DNA of 22,507 nucleotides from positions 365,664-388,170 of the forward strand of contig NW_019774759.1 of the NCBI RefSeq assembly GCF_001039355.2, in the 5' to 3' direction. Origin of the DNA: Lingula anatina. Its lineage: Eukaryota; Brachiopoda; Lingulata; Lingulida; Lingulidae. Of the stretch, positions 1 to 9,914 are shown piece by piece (position 1 is the first letter of the stretch; every line of letters starts with the position of its first letter). Both the position numbers and the translations under genes were made by a program. Under the pieces are notes generated by a model. It did no database searches. It was not told where the DNA came from and was given only the letters and a program-made list of their open reading frames with translations.

Positions 1-1021
1 AGTGGCATAGCCACGTGACCTAATAATAGGTGCCAGTCTACGAAGCAAGGATTCATATAATTGTCTGATGCGTTCAGGGCTTATGCTGGCCCAAGCATGA
101 AACACTGAATATAACAGAGTTTCTCTGCTGGTTAGACGGGCATTTGTCCAAAGTTTTGACATATCATTCCACACATTTTCTATTATGTTTGCATCCGGAC
201 TCTGGGCAGGCCACATCACCCTGCGAATGTCCAGTTGGTCAAACCAATCATCAACTGCTCTGGTCTTGTGACAAGGAACATTGTCATCCTGGTGAACAAA
301 TGGATAATTCCTGTCACCAAACATGTTAGTAATAGATGGTAGCAAGCCTGACTCCAAAACATCGATATATTTCTAGTGATTCATGTTTTCTTCAACCACA
401 ATCAATTCGCCCACGCCATGGATGCTGATGCAGCCCCACACCATGATGAATATGCTGCTCCGGGTTCGAAAATTCAGTACATGTGGTTCAAATGCTTTAC
501 CAGCAGTTCGCCAGCATCGTACCCGTCTGTCATCAGAGGTCAGACCAAAGCGACACTCATCAGAAAAATTTTATAGGACCAATTGTCACGGACTGTCCAG
601 TTCCAGATCCTGTTGACCCTAGTTCACTCTACGTTGCCTGTTTTGTAACGATATAAGAGGTTTCAGTCTTGCTACCCTGCTGTACACTCTATGAGCATGT
701 AACCTACGCCTAGCAATGTTCACAGACACATTCTTACGTGTGAAATTTTTCCACTGTGTTGTCAACTGACAAGCAGTGTCGAACTTTGACAAGCTGGACA
801 TCAAAATCAGTCGTCGATCTGACGGCCAGTAGTTTTTCTTGGACGACCCATCAGAGGCAATTTGTCTCTTAATCCAGTGTTTCTATACCGAGACCAGACC
901 CTCTGCACGGTTCTGACTAAACAATTCAATTGTATCGATATACTGACATTGCTTATATTTCGCCTCTTCAGGTTAATAACTTGCACCTATAACCGTTAGA
1001 TAATTGCCTGTATCTTGCCAT
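1..1021 (-). pseudogene. Tc1-like transposase, broken
   Basis: Cut-and-paste DDE/D transposase remnant. The minus-strand ATG at 1021 opens with MARYRQLSNG, a usual Tc1 start. The Tc3-type helix-turn-helix region is legible at 804-622 (ARRRLHAHRVYSR). The catalytic core follows: FSDECRFGL near 567-541, VWGCISIHG near 450-420, QDDNVPCHKTRAV from 291, and WPAQSPDANIIENVW around 220-175 with the final acidic residue. The frame is broken by TAG at 373-375, TAG at 619-621, TAA at 571-573, at least two frameshifts between about 625 and 565, and stops in the N-terminal part. It is therefore non-functional. The C terminus runs off the left edge. Confidence 0.85.
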
Positions 1022-1202
1022 ATTGGAGGAAGACAGGAATAATATTGCTGTACATGTACAAGACCAACAATACAATCCCATGGTACAGCGGTTTTATACC
1101 CATTAGTCACATTATAAGTAGACCAGGCATTATAATTACCCAAGATCTGCCTACTTTTATTACTCTGAGTTAGGGGGTGACACTTCTTTTGTCCAGTGTG
1201 TG
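1..1202 (-). mobile_element. Tc1/mariner-like DNA transposon, partial at left edge
   Basis: A Tc1-type element read on the minus strand and cut by the left end of the window. The transposase remnant fills 1-1021. To its right is an apparent 5' untranslated region with a TATA-like TATAAAA around 1088-1095. The proposed outer border is a TA at 1203-1204 next to CACACTGGACAAAAG read inward, which fits the TA target preference of this superfamily. The other terminal repeat is outside the window, so the border is an inference. The element lies about 50 bp downstream of the HEPN reading frame at 1253-1843, so it sits either in that gene's next intron or just past its end. Confidence 0.8.
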
Positions 1203-1260
1203 TAGGTGAAATAAGCCTCTTAAATTTCTCATGAAATGCTACTTTATATAAATTAATTAC

Positions 1261-1843
1261 CTTCAGCATCCAGAGGCACAATAAGAAGCTTGTCGTAGTC
1301 ATCGCTGGTATATATTGATGACAATGACAGCAGAACGTGCTTGAGATCATTAAACTCTGCCTGGAATGCTGTGTCAGTGATACCAAGACGATGTCCATGC
1401 GAGAGTCGATTGCGGTAAGTCCTCACTCGACCAATGTTGGCCTCTATGGAGGTGTCAGAAGCTGGTGGGCTTTCCCATTTAGCATGACGGTTGAGATTGG
1501 TGATATTTCTTAATAAAACAACTACAAGCGTAATGTCTAAAGCCTGCGTTGTAACAATTTTTGAAGGGGTGCCAGAGGGGTACAGGAGTTTCATTTGACT
1601 CGAGTTAATTATCTTTGTCTTTTTGAGTTTTAGCAAGGAGTGCTTAACTTGTTGATTGTCAAGTACGTCAAAAAGTTTGTCAGTTTTACTTGGATCAAAC
1701 AGTCCTGGATAGGCTGCTTGTAGCTGAGTCCTGAGAACATCTCGAAGCACGTCCGTTGCACGTTCTAGGAGCAGCCGCATGCGAACATAATTTTCCCTTT
1801 CATTTCGTGGGATTTCTGAGGGTAATCCAAGACTTGTTGCCAT
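1261..1843 (-). CDS. DZIP3-type HEPN domain protein, N-terminal exon
   Basis: The reading frame gives about 194 residues before a likely splice donor. The sequence matches the DZIP3/hRUL138 HEPN family, which is expanded in molluscs, lancelets and cnidarians. It starts MATSLGLPSEIPRNERENY, has the core DITLVVVLLRNI near residue 105, then the SPPASDTSIEANIGRVR segment and YRNRLSHGH near residue 143. That last stretch is the Rx4-6H-type motif of HEPN domains, whose active members are RNases. Start: the ATG at 1843 lies in CACCATGGC, a near-perfect Kozak context, and an acceptor-like TTTCTTTTCTTAG ends at 1860, implying a spliced 5' leader. End: GAAG|GTAATT puts a phase-1 donor at 1260; without splicing the frame stops at 1253 (196 residues). 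Upstream sequence is also open from the acceptor, so an internal exon is possible but less likely. Family roles in RNA handling or immunity are known only by homology. Confidence 0.8.
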
Positions 1844-1861
1844 GGTGAACGACCGTGTTCT

Positions 1862-3100
1862 AAGAAAAGAAACTGTATTCCTGTATTAAAGTCAATAAAA
1901 TAACTAGAGGATCAGAGAGGCGATACCGCCTCCAAGTACTGTTCCACCAGCTGCATAACATGCATAACAGGTAACATGGTCAATAAGATTACAGTTCCAG
2001 GACCATGAGAGTTCAAATTCACATAATGAAAATCCCAATACGTGAAAAATGATGAAAGTGCATAAGATAATATTACATAATGTTTAAAGACATAAAAAAC
2101 AATACTACTGCTTATGGGGAAATACAAAAAATGTACAGAGCCTCTGGTGGATGGAAGCTAAAAGTCACATCTTGAAGATGCCAGTGTTTGAATAATAATT
2201 TAAAACAATTAAAAAATAAAACATAACAAAAAATTCCAATAACGCTGCTATTCAAACTTTTAATCTAGTTGTATTAACATGATATGAATAACCCCACTGA
2301 GTTTGAGAATACTAAGGCACTGTTATTCATCTATAGCATTAAAGTAAAAAAAAAAATTTTTTTCTTATGTTAACTTATTTGCAATATTAGGCAACATTTA
2401 TCTGCATTATTATCAACGATTCCTAATGATGTGACACTGTTAAGAGAGCTAAACCTATGGGAGTTTATAGGGAAATCTCAACATATGTGCTTTATGTAAT
2501 CTTAAATGCCGATCGGTGAATAAATATTTCAAAGCTCCAGATCGTCGTTATTGTCACTATAATCAATTTACTGTCATTTTAATATGATCAACTAAGAAAG
2601 TTATTTACGTAAGAAAAATATCAAAAGTACAAAGTTAAATGTCCAATTTGCTCCATTTTGAGATTCTGAACATAGTGAATGATTGAATTTGACGAACTGC
2701 AATGATATGAATTTATTTTTGACACTTTATTACACAATACACAATAATAGGTTTACCGTCATTTTTATATAAACAACTAACAATGTTGTTAAGATGCAGA
2801 AAATGACAAAAGAGCACTATTACGTACCTAATTAGTTCAATGATGAGACTGTAAATATGCCTAAAAATGAAATCTGAAGAAAAGCCACTTATATACAAAA
2901 AAGGCATAACATCAAAACTGATCAAGCTTGTTTTCACACTTGGTCTGTATATGAGTCAGACTGATCATTTTTGTGAGTTGTAAGACAATAGGCTGATCGG
3001 TTTTTCTTGAAATGTATTATCGGTTTTGCACATAAGCTGAAAAAAGCGAAAAAAAAAGCATAACTTTAGTTAAAATGGTCCGTTCAAGCTGATTTTCGAA
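1862..3100. other. AT-rich non-coding stretch, no gene seen
   Basis: Region upstream of the HEPN exon on the minus strand; part of it may be that gene's 5' leader intron and promoter. Two minus-strand open frames (1912-2127 and 2713-2937) have hydrophobic low-complexity translations with no recognisable domain and look like chance. Homopolymer A/T runs occur near 2346-2362. No RNA gene or repeat family was recognised. Confidence 0.5.
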
Positions 3101-3205
3101 CTCGAACTCGTGTTTTAGTAAGATTGATCACTCCTGTAGGTTTTAAGATAAAAGGCTTATTTGTTTTCCTTGAAATGTGTTCAAGTTCAGTTCGTGATGA
3201 AAAGT

Positions 3206-3230
3206 AGGTCAAAGGTCAATTTCAAGGTCA
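3206..3230 (+). promoter_or_regulatory. DR1-like nuclear receptor site plus extended half-site, copy 1
   Basis: AGGTCAAAGGTCA (3206-3218) is a perfect direct repeat of AGGTCA with a one-base spacer, the DR1 consensus of RXR and HNF4-type receptors. TCAAGGTCA (3222-3230) follows, matching the extended half-site used by ERR and SF-1-type monomers. Actual binding or function is not shown by sequence. Confidence 0.35.
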
Positions 3231-3351
3231 CATTTAGGTTGCCAGTATGTGACTTCCTATTCAAGTTCAATAGTAACTATGGACCTATCTCTGCCAGTTT
3301 TGGAGATAAAAGGGAACAAAAACTTGCAAAGTTCAGTTAATGGTGAAAAGT

Positions 3352-3376
3352 AGGTCAAAGGTCAATTTCAAGGTCA
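3352..3376 (+). promoter_or_regulatory. DR1-like nuclear receptor site plus extended half-site, copy 2
   Basis: Second copy inside the 146-bp repeat: AGGTCAAAGGTCA at 3352-3364 and TCAAGGTCA at 3368-3376. The motif is unchanged between copies although neighbouring positions differ. Confidence 0.35.
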
Positions 3377-3473
3377 CAGTTAAATTGCCAGTATGTGACT
3401 TCCTATTCAACTTTAATAGTAACTATAGACCTATCTCCACCAGTTTTGGAGAAATAAGAGACTAAAATATTGC

Positions 3474-3990
3474 AATTTTGGAGTTACAGTAATATGCCAT
3501 AAATTTCGTACAGAAGAAATTTATTGAAATAGAAAAAGGTCATTTTGGTTGATATTCATGAAATGGGAGGTGCTCGGAAATTCCAGATGGTCGAATTTCA
3601 TGAAATAATATCATTTTTGACCAGGAATTGCCTGCCTCGCTATGCCTTATGTCATCTTTTCCAGACATTTGAAATTCTGTGCATATTACCGTATTGCACA
3701 TTTTATTTTCTCCACCACAATGTACTTTTTATACAGCGTAACTTGTAAACCATATGGAATAAAAGGACACCACCTTCAGTGTTGGGCTTGACGTGCTCTG
3801 TCATATGCGAAAAACAAGAGGTCTCTGGCATTAACGGTTCCAGAATCAGAGAGTTTCAGTTTCATCATCTAATGACCGCACCGTGAAAATGCACCTATTG
3901 ACCCTAAACTCACCGAGATGAAAGATGACCCTAATATTACACCTGCCAATAATATTATAGGTTAAGTTTGTGTAGTTTCTGAAAATCGAC

Positions 3991-3992
<2 letters not shown>
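3474..3992. other. Non-coding stretch, no gene seen
   Basis: Between the 146-bp repeat and the AT microsatellite. A plus-strand open frame at 3545-3748 gives 67 residues without recognisable features and is taken as chance. No repeat family or RNA gene was recognised. Confidence 0.45.
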
Positions 3993-3993
<1 letters not shown>

Positions 3994-4081
<88 letters not shown>

Positions 4082-4084
4082 TTT
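3994..4084. repeat. (AT)n microsatellite with poly-T tract
   Basis: About 35 AT dinucleotides (3994 to about 4064) run straight into about 20 T residues (to 4084). The similar phrase AAAATCGACACA occurs on both sides (about 3982 and 4159), suggesting an insertion or local duplication around the tract. Confidence 0.95.
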
Positions 4085-5283
4085 CAAAAAATTCTCATTT
4101 TTATAAAATTGTGGCCCGTTTCACCTTAACATAAAGGTCAAATCCAAGGGCATATTTAAAATCGACACATATGGCTTTCGGTCAGCCATCTGTTGAAATT
4201 TTTCCCATTTCTTTCGGTTTGGCAGATTTTGGACAAGGGTACATTGCGGCAAGTACCACACCTATGTGACCTACATACAAGAGATGGATACAGGGGCATT
4301 TGTAGTTTAGGAAGAGAAGCGGTAACGATGACGTGGCAATGGAGCCGGCAGACGATACCGGTCGGGACAAAAAATGTGTACCGCCAGCGTCGCACTGGTG
4401 GTACAATAAGGCACTTATGATTACCTTTATATACACAAAGGAATTGTGAGAATTTTATAACTTTTAAAGATGTTTTCCAGGGGATTTGCGTTGCCAAAAT
4501 GTTATATTAGAGATATCTGTACGCATTTTAAAATATCCCCCAAAGTTATACTTATGTCTGTCAAGCGTCTTATTGCTTCTTGTAAAGCTTCTTGAAACCC
4601 TTTAATAAATATTATAGCTGACATTTTAGGAATTGCCAGTTTTTACATCAATCATATTAAAAAATCTCCAATTTAAGTAGAAAGTAACAATTCGATCACT
4701 TCTGCTTCAACCTAAATATGACACACACACACATATAATAAGTGCCTAAAGAAAACATTGCTCGTTTCATTTAGTGCACATATATACAAAGAGTACTGAG
4801 GGTTTGGAAAACACTTAGAAACAAACTTTATTTTATAATGAACACTATCCTACAGGCATTTATAGAGCCGAAACCCATAAATTTCTATGGAAAATGGCAG
4901 CCATCTTGGCTTTTTCAAAATGCTGAGAGAACACAAACAATCTTAATTTGACTAATGGCACTTTATATCCCTGATTGTAGTTAATACCTTTCTATCCTAA
5001 TGTCCCTATATACGACATTGGCAGCCATCTTGGGTTTTTCATATTTCCCATACTAGTATTCCGTAGAATTTTTAGTATTTTTGTCCAAAAGCAAGTTCAA
5101 TTCGTAATTGTCTTCTAATAAACTAGATGCTTTTCAAAAACTTTTCCACTTGGTTTTCATGACTTAAGGCATATATAGAAAAAGTGATCTTAAATTTGCG
5201 TGTATTCTCGAACACAGTAAAGTGATATCTAAGTGAATCAAAGAAGATTAAGTGCCTATTTTCAAACAAAAACCCTATATTCT
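4085..5283. other. Non-coding stretch 3' of gene B, with an unassigned GC-richer patch
   Basis: Lies 3' of the last recognised exon of the death-effector/TRADD-N gene, so its right part may be that gene's 3' untranslated region. A GC-richer patch at about 4180-4430 is open on both strands (plus 4193-4420; minus 4436-4182 and 4497-4156). None of the translations resembles a known domain and no splice context supports them, so it is more likely an old repeat. A short (CA)n run lies near 4722-4731. Confidence 0.4.
4827..4832 (-). terminator. Candidate polyadenylation signal for gene B
   Basis: AATAAA on the minus strand, about 450 bp downstream of the stop at 5284-5286. It is a plausible 3' end signal if the exon at 5423-5284 is terminal. 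Chance occurrence is likely enough in such AT-rich DNA that this is only a candidate. Confidence 0.25.
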
Positions 5284-5423
5284 TTAAAAAATACTGTATC
5301 TTTCAATTAAATACCTTTTTACGTCACGCAAAGGTCTGTCCTGCATATGCTCACTACTGCTAGGAGTACGTGTCCCTGCTTCTTCAGCAAAATCAACCCC
5401 CGATGCTTCAGCTTCTCCCTCTT
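5284..5423 (-). CDS. Gene B exon 3: acidic/serine-rich tail, probably terminal
   Basis: The exon begins after an acceptor TTTTACTAG at 5424. Its first two bases complete the phase-1 codon of exon 2. It encodes about 46 residues: an acidic run (EEGEAEASGVDFAEEAG), a TPSSSEH segment and a basic end, with a stop at 5286-5284. Joined to the other two exons the total is 984 nt, exactly 328 codons including the stop, which supports it as the last exon. Alternatively a donor at 5314 (AAAAG|GTATTT, phase 2) or 5327 could continue the gene leftwards as a linker. No folded domain is seen; the composition suggests a flexible tail. Confidence 0.55.
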
Positions 5424-5659
5424 CTAGTAAAATAATTAAAAGCATAGGTTTGATTAAAAAATTTTCTGAAATACACATTTTTCTCTAAAATTTGATTCAT
5501 AATCAGGAATATAATAACATAACTTTATTAGGCTGACTTATAAAAGGGAAAAAAGTTGCTGGTAAACAAACGAGTAACGAGTAACGAGTTCATACTTTAA
5601 TAATGTTCTATTAAGGTCCAAAAGCTGACTGTCAAACAACATGCAGTTTTTTTACTTAC

Positions 5660-6148
5660 TTGCTTCTGATACCACCTGCTCATGTAATGATTCTTCTTGT
5701 ATTACCTCTTGTCCTTGGGTGTCATCACTTATGCTCACTCTTGCCATAGCATCCATGGCGCCAGGAACCTCATCGTCGCTGCTTAATTTCCGACGTGCTT
5801 CAATGTAGGCGTCCTCTGATATATCGCATGTGATATAGAACTCCACATGATGCTCCCTCGAGACCTCAAGAATTTTGTCTGACAGTAAGATGTCTGAAAG
5901 AGCTGCAGTAACCGTCCCATCCTTATACTTTGACCAGAAATAGGTCAAGTCTGCCAATGAGTAGAACCTGACAGTAAGTAGAATACTCCCTGTTCTTATA
6001 GGTCCAACAAGCTCAGCTTTGAACTGAAGCAAATCATCAAAAATGCGTTTTCGTTTCCTGGGATTTTGTAAAACTTCGCCTGTAAGTGCCCTTTCCGCTA
6101 TTTGAAGTACACCTTTAGTTGCCAGTAGTTGCAATTCGAGTTGAAGCT
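5660..6148 (-). CDS. Gene B exon 2: TRADD-N-like domain
   Basis: Symmetric phase 1-1 exon of 489 bp. The acceptor TTTCTATTGCAG ends at 6149; the donor GCAA|GTAAGT is at 5659. The 163-residue translation starts ELQLELQLLATKG and continues through LQIAERALTGEVLQNPRKRK and FKAELVGPIRTGSILLTVRF. It then gives DLTYFWSKYKDGTVTAALSD and HHVEFYITCDISEDAYIEAR, followed by an acidic serine-rich tail. The GSI-x-L-x-V-RF strand, the W-x-x-Y-x-x-G helix, and the late VEFYITCDIS strand followed by EAR are the pattern of TRADD-like N-terminal domains. In invertebrates these sit between death-fold domains and STAND NTPases. In TRADD that domain binds TRAF2; a partner here is unknown. An AUG start inside this exon is unlikely, because the frame stays open from the splice acceptor. 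Confidence 0.7.
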
Positions 6149-6693
6149 CTGCAATAGAAATTGTTTTGCTGCTATAATTTCTAACGAGTTAAGTCTCATT
6201 TTACAAATCAAACAGTACTGCAAAGATGTGCTGCATTTTTGAGTAGAATAAAAAATAACACTTGCAAATAGTTAAATGTTGGTAGGCGCTGTATGACAAC
6301 TTAAGTTTACCGCCATGTGCAAACAAGGACAAACGACTGAAAACATTAGTTGCAGCTCACCCCAGTTGATGGAACAACATTCATAACAATCTTTTTTTTT
6401 GCAACAAAGTGAAAAGAAAGGGTAAAATATAAATATAGTTACGACACGTATTTTTATATTTGTTAAGTGATATAAGTTCCTCTCACAAGAATATATCATT
6501 TATTATATACAGCTAAAAAATTTTTAGAACAATGTCTTCTGTTCTAAAATTTTGGCAATCTGAGACAAATTCATCATTCTGTTATAACATTTCAACTCGA
6601 ATTGTTGCGATTAACATGAAATCTGGTCGCAAAGGGTAATTGGAACAATCAGGGCCAGTGGACACACTGAGCTTTATTAAGTAAATAGTCATA
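6149..6693. other. Intron 1 of gene B, left part; nothing recognised
   Basis: AT-rich DNA between exon 2 and the first MITE. It contains the splice acceptor of exon 2 and a minus-strand open frame (6272-6499) with no recognisable product. No repeat or RNA gene was seen. Confidence 0.5.
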
Positions 6694-6918
6694 GGGTGCA
6701 TTCCCAGAAATTTAGATCGATCCAGAGATTTAGATTTAGATCGACCTAACTCCCTGGGGGTTCACGCTAAATTGCAGTCAGCCGATCGCGCACCATAGTT
6801 AATTATCACCTTACAGCTTTTAGTAGGCGGGACAGACGCTTAAGCCGGCTAGGCTGACAGTAATCTAGTAAGACTCCCCACAGGGCTAGATCGATCTAAA
6901 ATCTATGGGAATGGGGTC
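6694..6918 (+). mobile_element. Harbinger-like MITE, copy 1 (225 bp)
   Basis: A 225-bp element with imperfect 12-bp terminal inverted repeats: GGGTGCATTCCC at the left, and GGGAATGGGGTC at the right, whose reverse complement is GACCCCATTCCC. The match extends inward through AGATCGATC-type sequence. It is flanked by the 3-bp direct repeat ATA (6691-6693 and 6919-6921). It shares its interior (CTAACTCCCTGGGGGTTCAC, GACAGTAATCTAGT) with the element at 9915-10128 in the same orientation. A TWA target duplication is the hallmark of PIF/Harbinger transposons. There is no coding capacity, so mobilisation would have been in trans. Confidence 0.8.
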
Positions 6919-7514
6919 ATAAATATCAGGACAGATGATCTGGAACTAAGCATGTGAAAGAAATTATATTCTATATTTAATCACCTCCCTACATGACTAG
7001 ATTCAACATACAAAGTCGAGGACATCCGGTTCCCATTCCAATTCTACCATCTGTTCAATTTTCCAGGCAGTCCTACTGGCGAGACACCTCATCACGCACA
7101 GAGGTGGCAACCCATCACAGACGCTGGAGATGTCGAGGTCAAGAATATTGACTAGATGTCTTTACCGAGTTCAGATTTACAACTTAGGGGTCATATTCTG
7201 GTAACTTACAACAATGTGTAATTTTTAACCTAATTCCGATTGTTCACGTAAGTTGGTAAAATGTTTGTAAGTTACAAATGCTTGTAAATATTCATATACA
7301 TTTGGAACTGCATCCGACCTGTTGTAACTTGTTGAGAAAAGTTGTACGCACTTGTTAGGCTAGACGCTACGGGCCTGAAAAGCAGTTTTTATTTCCTCGG
7401 TGATCTATACTCGGTTTGACACTGGATTATGATGGACAAATGTATGACTGTTTATTTCAGGGTGGTCGTCCTATAAAACCAATAGGCCGTGATATTGATA
7501 GAGGGCGCCAAAGT
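6919..7514. other. Intron 1 of gene B; TTGTAAGTTAC-type motifs, no gene
   Basis: Between the first MITE and the left inverted-repeat arm. Around 7180-7350 the words GTAACTTACAAC, GTAAGTTGGTAA, TTGTAAGTTACAA and GTTGTAACTTG recur in both orientations, suggesting the remains of a small inverted-repeat element. A border TTAGGGGTCATATTCTGG near 7186 resembles a Harbinger-type end, but I could not find a matching second end. Confidence 0.35.
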
Positions 7515-8008
7515 CGGAGAAAGGTGCGAAAAATGGACATTTTAGCCTTGTTGTCAATATTTGATTGTTAATTACGTAAATTTACAAGTGACTTGAACCC
7601 CCAAAATCTCTGAATGAATCAACAATATTTCTTTCAATCAGATAACAGATTTTGAAGGCTAAAGAACAAACAATCTTTTCAAAATCTAAATTGAAACATA
7701 GTCTACTTTTCTATACTTTTGCAGCAAATTTGCTATGTTGGTGATCTTTGGGCGATCATATTTCTTTATATATTGCACTGAGAGTAATACAATTTTCCCT
7801 GTCCATTAAAAGTAATATTTCTATCTGTCTTACGAAGTTACACTTGTATTACTTCAACATACGCCATAATGCTGCCCATCAAACATCGTAAATAATAATT
7901 CTGGACCATCAAGCAACATTTTTTTTCATTTACAAAAACTAGCTTAAAATGCATTCATTTCACACATTAAATCTCCAAAATGCGGGCTAAATGATGATTA
8001 AATATTTG
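7515..8008 (+). repeat. Long inverted repeat, left arm
   Basis: About 490 bp that reappears in reverse complement at 10335-10829. The core (about 7650-7913, TTTTGAAGGCTAAAGAAC through CTGGACCATCAA) differs from its partner at only a handful of positions by eye, roughly 97% identity. Outside that core both flanks remain alignable but more diverged, fading near 7515 and 8008. No reading frame of note. It could be a terminal or internal repeat of a larger non-autonomous DNA element. Confidence 0.9.
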
Positions 8009-9290
8009 TAGAGATATGAAAATGCAAAATAAAAAATGTAATGTATCTATTTGTCATCTTGTGCGACGCGCATCTATCCGCTAATGCATAGCGCATCTTT
8101 CCGCTAATATAGGCCATTACACATGCATTTGCTATTGATAAATTGGTTTTTAAAACAGGTAATTGAAATATTATCAACATCAATACGTATAGTATATTAG
8201 GTGCGGTAACTTGTACAAACTTGTAACAAAATAGTTCAGATTTAATTCATAGAAAAGAGCCTTACCATTCTAACGGGATACCAGACCCCTACACGGCTTA
8301 TTACTTCTCCGATATATTCATTTGTATACTTGAATAATTATACCAAAAATATTATATTTAATTTTAAAGCCCTCATCACAGAAAATGGAAATATATCAAT
8401 CAGCACATGGCAATGTATGTTTGTGAGACATTAGTACACCTAAATGTCATGATACAAGGCCGGGATTTTGAATCAGACAGTGGATCTAATCTTACAAGAG
8501 TGAAAGAAATCTCATACATACCTCTACCTCACCCACCGTTGATCAGACCCCTGAGACTACTGCGTCTAGATCTGCCGCAATATGTACTTCAAGCTATTAA
8601 ATTGAATCTATTGATTGGTCAGTGTGCAACAGTCAAAATGCAAAATTTCAAAAGACTCACACTATACTGTATCTACTTATTAGTGCAATGAACAGGTCTA
8701 AAATCATTCTTGATAAAGCTGGGGCATAAAATAGCGTGTCAATTTTTTGTCTATTACAGAACATATATCTAACTGTTGCTTAGGCTAATTACAAAATGTA
8801 GGAGTCAATATCATACTATGCACAGAAAAGTGTAGAAAAGCACATTGAAATGTTTGGGAATGGCAGTTTAGTGTCTGTAAGTGGCTAGTTTTGACATGGC
8901 TCTTGAATGAGATTCAGAGAAAGCTTTCGACTTGACATTTTGCATAATCCTTGTTGTAAACGTTAGCTCGTTGTAAGACTTACAACCCCACTGGAAGAAT
9001 AAAACAGAAATGACAGACATTTTGTATTCTCAAGCAGGCCCCGAATCCCATTCTCGTCTGCTCCAGTACAATTTCATTTAAATATTCCATCAATAGGGCT
9101 TTGAAGTCACTACTTTGCATGCAGCTAATATAACGAATGTGAAAGCATGCATATAAATCCAGAAAAAAAAAATGCTTCCATCCACCCCTGTATCTATTCT
9201 TGTTGCCGATAAAAATTCTCGTGAAACACCGTCTGATAAAGCAGTGGTAGGCCTACGCTCTATTTTGTCAATAGCACAACATCTGTTACG
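8009..9290. other. Spacer between inverted-repeat arms; no gene seen
   Basis: Part of the loop between the two long inverted-repeat arms within intron 1 of gene B. A plus-strand open frame at 8407-8691 (94 codons) has no recognisable domain and no splice support. TTGTAA/TTACAA words recur at about 8200-8230 and 8950-8990. Nothing else was recognised. Confidence 0.4.
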
Positions 9291-9407
9291 CGCGGTATAC
9301 CCTCTGGTTCACAGGGGCCTCTAGCATAGTATACAAAATTGAGGAATACAATAATACAATGTATGTAGCAGAGCACCAGCGGACCCTGTGGTCAGAGAAT
9401 ACCGCGG
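9291..9407. repeat. Imperfect hairpin, ~27-bp arms
   Basis: The arm at 9291-9318 (CGCGGTATACCCTCTGG then CACAGGGGCC) pairs with 9381-9407 (GGACCCTGTGG then AGAGAATACCGCGG) with a few mismatches. The loop is about 62 bases. It is GC-richer than its surroundings. It could be a fragment of a small transposon or a structured RNA segment; sequence alone does not decide. Confidence 0.65.
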
Positions 9408-9449
9408 TAGATATATTGTAGTCATGACGGTGAACCGTATGACCATCTC

Positions 9450-9537
9450 AAAAAAAAAAAAAAATAAAATAAAAATAAAAATAAATAAATAAATAATAAT
9501 AAAAAAATAAAAAAGAAAAAGAAAATAAATAAAAATT
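9450..9537 (+). repeat. A-rich low-complexity tract
   Basis: A run of 15 or so A residues followed by AAATAAAT/AATAAT repeats. It resembles an expanded poly-A tail of a retroposed sequence on the plus strand. The upstream 9020-9450 shows no recognisable retroelement body, so that origin is a guess. Confidence 0.7.
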
Positions 9538-9914
9538 CTTAATCAACTTTTGCATTGCAACACTTACACTGTATGACTTTATGAAGGTTATAGAAACTAG
9601 ACTTTGATAAGAAGTCATTGCCGATATTAAGGGGATGGAGTTGTGTAGTCACATGACATGATGTCGAGTGTTCTTGTGCAAGCCGCAGCAGATAGCAGTG
9701 ACATTATCAAGGAATCAATTGATTATTTATCCCGATTATTTATCAAAGACTGCAGTATGGACCTAACCCATAGAATGTCCGAATGCTCATGTGCATCTTT
9801 CATGAGAGGCACAACATACAAGTCAAGCTGTTACGCGAGATAGTAATGAAGATAGTAATGAAGATAACCATAAAGATGAAAATAATAATATTTTGTGAAT
9901 ATCGTAATGACTTA

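Larger units (their letters stand above)
3110..3473. repeat. 146-bp tandem repeat, two good copies and a degenerate third
   Basis: Two direct copies with a period of 146 bp (for example GAAAAGTAGGTCAAAGGTCA at 3199 and 3345) span roughly 3182-3473. They share most of their length, including TTGCCAGTATGTGACTTCCT and CCTATCTC..CCAGTTTTGGAGA. A more diverged partial copy lies just upstream at about 3110-3180. The AGGTCA-rich core is of a kind I associate with dispersed repeats in mollusc genomes; that is recollection, not a search. Confidence 0.85.

Noticed and set aside
973-1398. 141-codon minus-strand frame overlapping the HEPN exon
   Set aside because: It is a shifted frame of the HEPN exon running into the 5' region of the Tc1-like element; the HEPN frame is the one with family motifs.
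4156-4497. Overlapping open frames on both strands in a GC-richer patch
   Set aside because: Both strands are open over the same bases and neither translation resembles a protein family, so low stop density from base composition explains it better than a gene.
8407-8691. 94-codon plus-strand open frame
   Set aside because: No recognisable domain, no convincing splice or promoter context, and it lies in repeat-rich intronic DNA; most likely chance.
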